Positions 6,015 through 11,370 of a stretch of 11,370 nucleotides of DNA are shown piece after piece. The notes beneath the pieces were generated by a model. It was not told where the DNA came from and searched no databases. It worked only from the letters and a program-made list of their open reading frames with translations. Within the stretch, counting starts at the first letter, position 1, and each line of letters begins with the position of its first letter. Source of the stretch: Planctomycetota bacterium (lineage in GTDB: Bacteria > Planctomycetota > PUPC01 > JACPCR01); NCBI GenBank assembly GCA_030740295.1, contig JASLXP010000775.1, positions 1 through 11,370 on the forward strand. The letters are read 5' to 3'. The position numbers and the translations under genes were made by a program.

Positions 6015-7640
6015 ATGAAAATCGAACTGACTGCTTTGGATTTGCCTGACGGCTGGATTCGCAAAGACATCCCCGGCGGCGCCGTTATCGAAGCGCGTGA
6101 CCCGGCCCTGGAACTTACCATTCCACTAAGTGTGACCGGTCCGCATACTTTGCGACTCGACTTCTTCACTTGCGCCAACCGGCGCGATGCGTCGATGCAG
6201 TTGAGGCTGACATCCCAACAGATTTGGCGGCGCGTACGGCCGATGCGATTCATTCATGATGACCGTGACACCATTCAATCTGCTGACGTCATCACACTTC
6301 ACGTGCAACCGGGCGATGCGCTGCACATTCGCACCCAGCCAGTAAATAAGATCTCTCTCGCAGGTGCTGAACTGACGCCGGCACCGAACAACACAGCGTG
6401 CGCGGGAGAAAAGAACGTCGCGTTTGTGCATGACACCAACATGTCCTTCAGCAAATTCGCGATTCGGAATCCCGATGATGTTTGCTCGATTATCGAGCCC
6501 TATGTTGACAGCCATGTCACGCATGTCTTCTGGGGCACCGGTGTAGGCACTTACAGTCCGATCTACGACTCGCCAACATTCGGCTGGCACGGTCAGGAGC
6601 AGCGGGACTTCATGGCCGACCATCGCGCCCGCACAGCAGGCGTCATGCGCACGCTTATGAAAGCAGGCAAAGATCCACTTACCCTTGCCGTCGAGTTTGC
6701 GCACGCCAACGGCCTGCAGCTCTGGGCAAACCATCGAATCAGCAAGAATCACGACCATGACTTTCGTGAAGGTTTTCCCGGCGGCCGATTCCTGATTGAA
6801 CACCGTGACAAGCTCGTGCTCGAATATTCCGGCGAGCCGCACTTTCAAACGATCGTGTCACATGCCTATCCCGAAATTCGCCAGACAACCGTCCAATGCC
6901 TGGTGGAGCAGGCCCGTTACGGTGTAGACGGCATTTACCTCGACTTCATGCGCAAGAGCCCAATCGTCGGATGGGAAGAAAAGAGCATCGAGGATTTTGC
7001 CGGCAGACACGGCTTCGATCCTCGCGAGACCCAGCCAGAGGAATTCAAGGCGATGTGGTTTGAACATCTTTCCACATATCCGTCCCTTCTTCTCAGGGAA
7101 CTGCGCACCGCGCTTGAGCCGGTCGAACGCGAGCTTGGCCGGCGCATGCCTGTGGCGGTCAATGTGAAGGGCGGATGGCGTTTTACCGATTCACTGCCGT
7201 CATGCATCTTCGATGGGCTCGACCCGTTTGCCTGGGCCCGTGAGGGGCTGGTCGATATCGTGATACCGGGCCAGGATCTCTGGCTGCAACAGGAGTGTCT
7301 CGACCGATACCTCCATGGTGTGAAGGATACCTCCTGTAAAGTGTGGGGCGCCATCGGCCCGCAGGTAAGAGAGGTGCTTCGCGGCGGGAAAGAAAGAACA
7401 GCCTTTGGCGCCGAGCACGCCGACACAGATCCCTGGCGATACCTCCAGGCCGCTCACGATTACTACAGCCAGGGCGCCCCCGGCGTGGCTGTCTGGGAAG
7501 CGCAGGATATCCCAAGCGTCCCGCAGGTTTGGAACACGATTAAGCACCGCATCGGCAGCCATACCGAATTGAAAAAAGAGTTCGGTGACAGGCTCGGACG
7601 CTTTGACGGATCGGACAATTTCGAACGACGCTTTGTCTGA
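6015..7640 (+). CDS. Family-10-like glycosidase / TIM-barrel protein of unknown substrate
   Basis: This protein has 541 residues and no signal peptide or membrane helix, so it is probably cytoplasmic. Residues 1-125 look beta-rich and may be a carbohydrate-binding-like sandwich (inference). Residues 130-515 read as a TIM barrel of the glycosyl-hydrolase-like 10 type. The cues are VTHVFWGTGVG (168-178), HANGLQLWANHRIS (230-243), the strand DGIYLDFMR (305-313, with Asp310 as the candidate catalytic acid, matching the GxxLDYxR pattern of that family), LVDIVIPGQDLW (412-423) and APGVAVWEAQD (488-498). The region from 516 is a short charged tail. The match is to the fold and the family pattern, not to a named enzyme, so substrate and reaction cannot be given. 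No convincing Shine-Dalgarno precedes the ATG. The gene follows the zinc-ribbon gene by 33 nt in the same frame, and the two are probably cotranscribed. Confidence 0.8.
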   Translation: MKIELTALDLPDGWIRKDIPGGAVIEARDPALELTIPLSVTGPHTLRLDFFTCANRRDASMQLRLTSQQIWRRVRPMRFIHDDRDTIQSADVITLHVQPGDALHIRTQPVNKISLAGAELTPAPNNTACAGEKNVAFVHDTNMSFSKFAIRNPDDVCSIIEPYVDSHVTHVFWGTGVGTYSPIYDSPTFGWHGQEQRDFMADHRARTAGVMRTLMKAGKDPLTLAVEFAHANGLQLWANHRISKNHDHDFREGFPGGRFLIEHRDKLVLEYSGEPHFQTIVSHAYPEIRQTTVQCLVEQARYGVDGIYLDFMRKSPIVGWEEKSIEDFAGRHGFDPRETQPEEFKAMWFEHLSTYPSLLLRELRTALEPVERELGRRMPVAVNVKGGWRFTDSLPSCIFDGLDPFAWAREGLVDIVIPGQDLWLQQECLDRYLHGVKDTSCKVWGAIGPQVREVLRGGKERTAFGAEHADTDPWRYLQAAHDYYSQGAPGVAVWEAQDIPSVPQVWNTIKHRIGSHTELKKEFGDRLGRFDGSDNFERRFV

Positions 7641-7645
7641 ATCGT

Positions 7646-7665
7646 ATTCACAAGAGAATGTGAAT
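7646..7665 (+). repeat. Perfect 7-bp inverted repeat just after the glycosidase-like gene
   Basis: ATTCACA (7646-7652) and TGTGAAT (7659-7665) can form a 7-bp stem with a 6-nt loop, 5 nt after the stop codon. It is AT-rich and has no T run behind it, so it is at best a weak terminator or a 3'-end stabilising hairpin. Confidence 0.4.
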
Positions 7666-7680
7666 CCTGTCGGCACGAGA

Positions 7681-7760
7681 GGAGTCGGAGTAACGCCTTT
7701 AGGCGGGCTCTCTGAGCGGATGGCGAGTCCAGACCCGGCTAAAGCCGTTACTCCAACCCC
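7681..7760. repeat. Long interrupted palindrome with a small hairpin in each arm (REP-like)
   Basis: GGAGTAACGCCTTTAGGCGGG (7687-7707) pairs with CCCGGCTAAAGCCGTTACTCC (7734-7754) at 19 of 21 positions around a 26-nt loop. Weaker matching extends to 7681 and 7760. Each arm is itself a small palindrome (GCCTTTAGGC; GGCTAAAGCC). The two mismatches between arms preserve the palindrome inside each arm, as if both small hairpins were maintained. The element lies between convergent genes and could end transcription from both sides. The form resembles bacterial repetitive extragenic palindromes. Confidence 0.6.
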
Positions 7761-7839
7761 TGCTTCGACAGACCTGAGACTCTATGATCTGTTCTCAGAA
7801 AATCGTTGTGATTCCGAATCGTGAACTCTTATTCAGGCT

Positions 7840-7858
7840 CACAAGCGGGCAGCCTGTG
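7840..7858 (-). terminator. Candidate hairpin downstream of aroC
   Basis: On the aroC transcript, CACAGGC and GCTTGTG form a 7-bp stem with one G-U pair and a 5-nt loop, 11 nt after the stop codon. An overlapping alternative stem, CAGGCT/AGCCTG, also exists. No U tract follows, so intrinsic termination is uncertain. It may be another dispersed palindromic repeat. Confidence 0.3.
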
Positions 7859-7869
7859 GCCACGCAGAC

Positions 7870-8973
7870 CTATTCCTTCGCAAAACTTCGCGGCACGATG
7901 CCCTGAATGATCGCGTGATCCGCCAGCACCAGCGCGAGCATGCTTTCCACTATCGGCACGGCCCGCGGCAGGACACATGGGTCGTGGCGGCCTTTGACCT
8001 CGATGTTCGCGGCTTCCATCTTGGCAATGTCGACTGTCTCCTGTGAGCGCGGGATGGATGAAACTGGCTTAAAGCCAATCCGGGCCACGATGGGCATGCC
8101 ATTGGAGATGCCGCCGAGGATGCCACCCGCGTTGTTAGTGCGTGTCCTCATCTCACCGTCGTCATCGAGTTCCCAGACATCGTTGGACTGGCTGCCACGA
8201 AGGGAGCAAACGGGAAAGCCTCCGCCGATCTCGACGCCCTTGGTTGCCGGGATGGACATCATCGCGTGAGCAATCGCGGCATCGAGTTTTTCGAACACCG
8301 GCTCACCGAGGCCGATGGGAACACCCGTAGCAACGACTTCGATGACACCGCCGACCGAATCCTTGTCTTTTCTCGCATCGGCAATTGCCTCGGCCATCTG
8401 ATCCGCAACAGCCAGATCTGCCGTCCGCACGGGATTCGATTCGATGCGCTCGGAAAGCTCAGGATCAGAAGGATCCGGGCTCTCACATGTGACCGGCCCG
8501 ATGCGCGTGGTGTAAGCGACGATTCGGATGCCCAGAGTAGCAAGCATCTTTTGCGCCACCGCGCCGGCTGCCACTCTTCCGACTGTCTCGCGGGCCGATG
8601 CACGACCGCCGCCCCGCCAGTCGTAATGGCCGAATTTTTCTTTCCACGTGTAGTCCGCGTGTCCTGGCCTTGGCTTGTTTCGGATCTCTTCGTATTTACT
8701 GGAGTCCGTGTCTTTGTTGTAGACGAGCAGTCCAATGGGCGTACCGATCGTTTTGTCCTCAAAAACGCCGGAGAGGATCTCGACCGAATCCGGCTCGCCG
8801 CGAGGTGTGGTCAATTTGCTCTGGCCCGGTCTGCGCCGGTCGAGCTGCTTTTGGATTTCATCCCGCGCGATCTCAACGCCCGCCGGGCAACCATCCAAAA
8901 CGCAGCCAACAGATCGGCCGTGGGACTCTCCCCAGGTGGTGACTCTGAATGCGCTACCGAAGGTGGAGGACAT
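7870..8973 (-). CDS. aroC: Chorismate synthase
   Basis: This enzyme converts 5-enolpyruvylshikimate-3-phosphate to chorismate with reduced FMN, the last step of the shikimate pathway in the cytoplasm. The 367-residue length fits the family. Diagnostic stretches are FRVTTWGESHGRSVG near the start (residues 9-23), RRRPGQSKLTTPR, RPGHADYTWKEKFGHYDWRGGGRASARETVGRVAAG split around the flavin site, TNNAGGILGGISNG and GRHDPCVLPRAVPIVESM near the C-terminus. The protein appears complete and functional. The ATG at 8973 gives the normal N-terminus, but no Shine-Dalgarno precedes it: the bases before it are GC-rich and then a 7-bp tandem repeat. It lies 263 bp behind asd on the same strand. Whether it is cotranscribed with asd through the repeat block, or has its own promoter there, cannot be decided by eye. 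Confidence 0.97.
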   Translation of the reverse strand: MSSTFGSAFRVTTWGESHGRSVGCVLDGCPAGVEIARDEIQKQLDRRRPGQSKLTTPRGEPDSVEILSGVFEDKTIGTPIGLLVYNKDTDSSKYEEIRNKPRPGHADYTWKEKFGHYDWRGGGRASARETVGRVAAGAVAQKMLATLGIRIVAYTTRIGPVTCESPDPSDPELSERIESNPVRTADLAVADQMAEAIADARKDKDSVGGVIEVVATGVPIGLGEPVFEKLDAAIAHAMMSIPATKGVEIGGGFPVCSLRGSQSNDVWELDDDGEMRTRTNNAGGILGGISNGMPIVARIGFKPVSSIPRSQETVDIAKMEAANIEVKGRHDPCVLPRAVPIVESMLALVLADHAIIQGIVPRSFAKE

Positions 8974-8979
8974 GGGGCG

Positions 8980-9017
8980 TAATACGTAATGAGTAATGAG
9001 TAATGAGTAATGAGTAA
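8980..9017. repeat. 7-bp tandem repeat (TAATGAG) directly upstream of aroC
   Basis: Four exact TAATGAG units run from 8987 to 9014. They are preceded by a variant unit, TAATACG (8980-8986), and followed by a partial TAA. The array ends 6 nt before the aroC start codon, so it occupies the leader and the place where a ribosome-binding site would normally lie. Confidence 0.85.
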
Positions 9018-9043
9018 GAACCGGCTGAGGCTGACTTTGGCCA

Positions 9044-9236
9044 GGAATCAGGATTCAGGAGGATTCAGGATTCAGAAGATTCAGGATTCAAGAAGACTCT
9101 GAATCTCGGTGAATCTTGAGTCCTGAATCCCCTTGAATCCTGAATCCTCTTGAATCCTGAATCTTGCTGAATCCTGAATCCTCTGAATCCTGAATCCTCT
9201 GAATCTTAAATCCTGAATCCTGTTGAATCCTGATTC
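9044..9236. repeat. Orientation-switching GATTCAG/CTGAATC minisatellite between asd and aroC
   Basis: Five GATTCA copies start at 9052, 9062, 9069, 9078 and 9085, after a GAATCA variant. Then fourteen copies of the complementary form TGAATC start at 9100, 9110, 9124, 9134, 9141, 9151, 9158, 9168, 9175, 9184, 9191, 9200, 9214 and 9224. In both parts the spacing mostly alternates 7 with 9-10 bp, giving a composite unit of 16-17 bp. The array begins right after the asd stop codon. The two opposite-facing parts can fold back into a long imperfect hairpin. Confidence 0.85.
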
Positions 9237-10241
9237 TCAAACCAGCTTCTCAGCGATCTGCACTGCGTTCAGTGCGGCGCCCTTCAGCAGATTGTCGCTG
9301 ACGATCCACATGTTGAGCGCAGTCTCGCAGGAAAGGTCTTCGCGGATGCGGCCGACGAAGGTCTCGTACTTGCCGACACATTCTGATGCGAGAGGGTAGA
9401 CCTGATTGTCGGGGTCGTCCTGCACGACGATGCCAGGGAAAGCGGCAAGGGCTTCTCGTGCCTCGTCAACAGTAATCCTGTTTTCAAATTCCACGTTGAC
9501 CGATTCGCTGTGGCCTCGCTCGACCGGGATTCGCACGGTGGTAGCTGCGACCCTGATATCGGGGTCGCTGAAAATCTTTTGGGTCTCGTTGACCATCTTC
9601 ATTTCTTCGTCGGTGTAGCCGTTTTCCTGGAAGGCATCCTTCTGGCCGATCTGCGGCAGTGCATTAAAGGCGATCTGATAAGGAAATATGTTTCGTTCGA
9701 ATGTGCCGCCCTCGAGGAGGGCTTTGGTTTCTTCCTGCATCTCAAAGACGGCTTTTGCGCCTGCACCCGAGACGGCCTGGTAAGTGGAAACGATGATGCG
9801 CTTGATGCGTGAGATGTCGTAGAGCGGTTTGAGGGCCTGCACCATCTGAATGGTCGAGCAATTCGGGTTGGCGATGACGCCTTTGTGTTCGGCGATAGCT
9901 TCAGGGTTCACTTCCGGCACTACGAGCGGCGTGTTTTCGTCCATTCGAAACGCGCTGGTGTTATCCACCACAACTGCGCCGGCCTTGATCGCCGGTGGGG
10001 CGAACTCTTTGCTGATAGAACCGCCCGCGCTGAAGAGCCCTATCTTGATGCCCTCAAAAGAATCGTGGGTGAGCTCCTGAATCTCGAGCTCTTCACCACG
10101 GACTTCCACCTTCTTGCCTGCGGAGCGGTGGGAGGCGAGCAAGCGAATTTCATCGGCTGGAAAATCCCTGCCGATGAGGGTCTTGATCATTTCCTGTCCA
10201 ACAGCGCCGGTCGCTCCGACGATAGCAACGGGTACACCCAT
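9237..10241 (-). CDS. asd: Aspartate-semialdehyde dehydrogenase
   Basis: This enzyme reduces 4-aspartyl phosphate to aspartate 4-semialdehyde with NADPH, the branch point toward lysine/diaminopimelate, threonine and methionine. The 334 residues include the nucleotide-binding loop GATGAVG (9-15), SAGGSISKEFAP (71-82), the catalytic Cys128 in NPNCSTIQM, the substrate-binding region YQAVSGAGAKA and the catalytic His244 in ERGHSESVNVEF. All key residues are present and the length is normal for the shorter bacterial type. The ATG at 10241 has a strong AAGGAG site 6 nt upstream. The gene follows citramalate synthase by 55 nt. Its stop codon abuts the GATTCAG/CTGAATC repeat array. Confidence 0.97.
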   Translation of the reverse strand: MGVPVAIVGATGAVGQEMIKTLIGRDFPADEIRLLASHRSAGKKVEVRGEELEIQELTHDSFEGIKIGLFSAGGSISKEFAPPAIKAGAVVVDNTSAFRMDENTPLVVPEVNPEAIAEHKGVIANPNCSTIQMVQALKPLYDISRIKRIIVSTYQAVSGAGAKAVFEMQEETKALLEGGTFERNIFPYQIAFNALPQIGQKDAFQENGYTDEEMKMVNETQKIFSDPDIRVAATTVRIPVERGHSESVNVEFENRITVDEAREALAAFPGIVVQDDPDNQVYPLASECVGKYETFVGRIREDLSCETALNMWIVSDNLLKGAALNAVQIAEKLV

Positions 10242-10247
10242 TTTGTT

Positions 10248-10253
10248 CTCCTT
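10248..10253 (-). promoter_or_regulatory. Ribosome-binding site of asd
   Basis: AAGGAG on the minus strand, 6 nt before the ATG at 10241, fixes the asd start. It shows that this genome does use classical Shine-Dalgarno sites, which makes their absence before aroC notable. Confidence 0.7.
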
Positions 10254-10296
10254 AATTCTAATTATGTTGCCTGACGTTCAGCGGCGACGGTCTTCC

Positions 10297-11370
10297 TCAT
10301 TCGCTCTTTTTGAACTTCTTATAAAGGAGGCCGTACTGAATCGCGTCCACCAGTGCCTCCCAACTGGCTTCGATAATGTTCTCTGATACTCCGACCGTTC
10401 CCCAGGTGTGCTCGCCGTCCGTGGATTCGATAACCACACGAACTTTAGCATCGGTGCCTGCACTGTCTTCCAGAATATGTGTCCTGAAGCCGACCAGCCG
10501 GATTCTATTGACTTCCGGATAAATCTCAGCGATGGATTTTCGCAGGGCGGCATCAAGCGCGTTTACCGGGCCGTCTCCATCGGCCGCGGTATGAATCAGA
10601 CGCTCGCCGACCTGGACCTTGATGGTGGCTTCAGACAGATGAATCTCGTTGTGATCTTTTTCCACGATGATGCGGAATCCCGCGCGCTGAAAGAGCTCCT
10701 CGTGCCTGTTGAAGACCTTCATGATGTGGAGCTCGAAAGAGCCTTCTGCATTCTCAAAGTGGTAGCCTTCGTGTTCGAGCCGCTTGACGATATCGAGCAG
10801 CTCGACGATTTCGGGGGCCCTCTTGTCGATGTCCGGTACATATTGTCGAACGCGCTCGAGCAAAGTGCCCCGGCCGGAGACATCAGACAACAGCGTGCCG
10901 CGCTCGTTCCCCACCTCCGAAGGAACAATGTGCTCAAAGCTGCGCGGGTTCTTCTGAACGCCGTCGACATGCATGCCGCCCTTGTGGGAGAAAGCGTATT
11001 CGCCAACGTAAGGCAGCCGCTGATCGTGCGGCAGGTTAGCCAGTTCGCTAATGAATCGTGACGCCTGTGTCAGATGGGCGAGATTGCCATCGGGTAGACA
11101 AGTGCGGTTCATCTTGAGCTCGAGAGTTGGCACGATGCTGCAAAGGTTGGCGTTGCCGCAGCGTTCGCCATAACCGTTGAACGTGCCTTGTACCTGCGTG
11201 CATCCAAGCTCGACCGCGGCGATGGAATTGGCCGCGGCAAGGCAGGAATCGTTGTGCGTGTGAATGCCGAGCCTCGTGCCCAATCGCTCGGCTACAGTCT
11301 TGACCGCGTGCTGGACTTCGTGGACGAGTGTGCCGCCGTTCGTGTCGCAGAGGACGAGCCAGTCTGCGCC
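10297..11370 (-). CDS. cimA: Citramalate synthase (2-isopropylmalate synthase superfamily), N-terminus off window
   Basis: The open frame runs from the stop at 10297 through the window edge, giving 357 residues. The N-terminal part of the catalytic barrel is missing. Visible barrel motifs are LVLCDTNGGTL, the metal-binding IHTHND, GTFNGYGERCGNANL and the SHKGGMHVDGV stretch. The C-terminal part resembles the regulatory dimer domain of the leuA-like family and ends in WGTVGVSENIIEASWEALVDAI. The CDTNGGT, GNANLCSIVP and VGVSENIIEASW patterns point to the bacterial citramalate synthase subfamily (acetyl-CoA plus pyruvate to citramalate, feeding 2-oxobutyrate for isoleucine) rather than 2-isopropylmalate synthase. 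It is probably feedback-controlled by isoleucine, as known for the family. The internal TTG at 11283 is not the true start, because the conserved CDTNGGT motif lies upstream of it. asd follows 55 nt downstream. Confidence 0.9.
   Translation of the reverse strand, partial: GADWLVLCDTNGGTLVHEVQHAVKTVAERLGTRLGIHTHNDSCLAAANSIAAVELGCTQVQGTFNGYGERCGNANLCSIVPTLELKMNRTCLPDGNLAHLTQASRFISELANLPHDQRLPYVGEYAFSHKGGMHVDGVQKNPRSFEHIVPSEVGNERGTLLSDVSGRGTLLERVRQYVPDIDKRAPEIVELLDIVKRLEHEGYHFENAEGSFELHIMKVFNRHEELFQRAGFRIIVEKDHNEIHLSEATIKVQVGERLIHTAADGDGPVNALDAALRKSIAEIYPEVNRIRLVGFRTHILEDSAGTDAKVRVVIESTDGEHTWGTVGVSENIIEASWEALVDAIQYGLLYKKFKKSE

Noticed and set aside
6126..6848. 240-codon minus-strand frame inside the glycosidase-like gene
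   Set aside because: The plus-strand gene shows coherent barrel motifs across this stretch. The antisense product is unrecognisable.
8266..8982. 238-codon open frame opposite aroC
   Set aside because: It lies wholly antisense to a confidently identified gene and its translation has no recognisable domain.
9044..9236. Repeats of about regular length that could suggest a CRISPR array
   Set aside because: Units are 6-7 bp with 1-8 bp between them and they change orientation. There are no 25-40 bp repeats, no unique spacers and no cas genes.
10408..11061. 217-codon open frame opposite the citramalate synthase gene
   Set aside because: It is a mirror of a conserved coding region, with no ribosome-binding site and no family resemblance.

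Overview
The window looks like the chromosome of an uncultured Gram-negative-type bacterium with moderately high GC content. The four-gene sensory cluster (CHASE2-like kinase, lone receiver, GAF/HD-GYP protein, GAF kinase), the small zinc-ribbon protein with an 'ISEKYYVW' block, and the cytosolic family-10-like glycosidase homologue recall the Planctomycetes/Lentisphaerae group and candidate phyla such as Hydrogenedentota or Sumerlaeota. This placement rests on protein flavour only and is weak. I see no phage, transposase, CRISPR array, tRNA or rRNA.

Layout. (1) Positions 1-5450, all on the minus strand, form a tight signalling operon read from 5450 down to 1: a membrane CHASE2-like sensor histidine kinase, a stand-alone response-regulator receiver domain, a GAF plus HD-GYP cyclic-di-GMP phosphodiesterase, and a second, soluble GAF histidine kinase whose C-terminus is cut by the window edge. 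Junctions are a 39-nt gap, a 4-nt GTGA overlap and a 7-nt gap. The first kinase is split into two overlapping reading frames. One missing A in a short A run (5075-5078) explains the split, and adding it back gives a continuous 760-residue protein. (2) Positions 5451-5708 are a divergent promoter region with a perfect TATAAT for the minus operon, a TTGACC/TAAGAT pair for the plus genes, and a G-rich, 8-bp-repeat stretch. (3) Positions 5709-7640, plus strand, hold a 90-residue zinc-ribbon protein that looks truncated, then a 541-residue TIM-barrel protein resembling family-10-like glycosidases, in the same frame. (4) Positions 7641-7869 are a convergent gap with three hairpin-forming elements, including a long interrupted palindrome. 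(5) Positions 7870-11370, minus strand, carry amino-acid biosynthesis genes in transcription order: citramalate synthase (5' end off the window), aspartate-semialdehyde dehydrogenase and chorismate synthase.

How they work together. The operon reads as a phosphorelay coupled to c-di-GMP turnover: two kinases, one shared receiver and one c-di-GMP hydrolase. The HD-GYP protein and the second kinase appear to share the same N-terminal sensory module. The biosynthetic genes supply 2-oxobutyrate for isoleucine, the lysine/threonine/methionine branch, and chorismate for aromatic compounds.

The most unusual DNA is the 263-bp gap between asd and aroC. It is almost wholly built from two short-unit tandem repeats. 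One of them is a GATTCAG/CTGAATC array that reverses orientation midway and alternates 7-bp with 9-10-bp spacing. I did not find a clearly new multi-gene system. The best leads are this repeat-filled spacer, the shared sensory module, the unassigned glycosidase-like protein and the frameshifted kinase.
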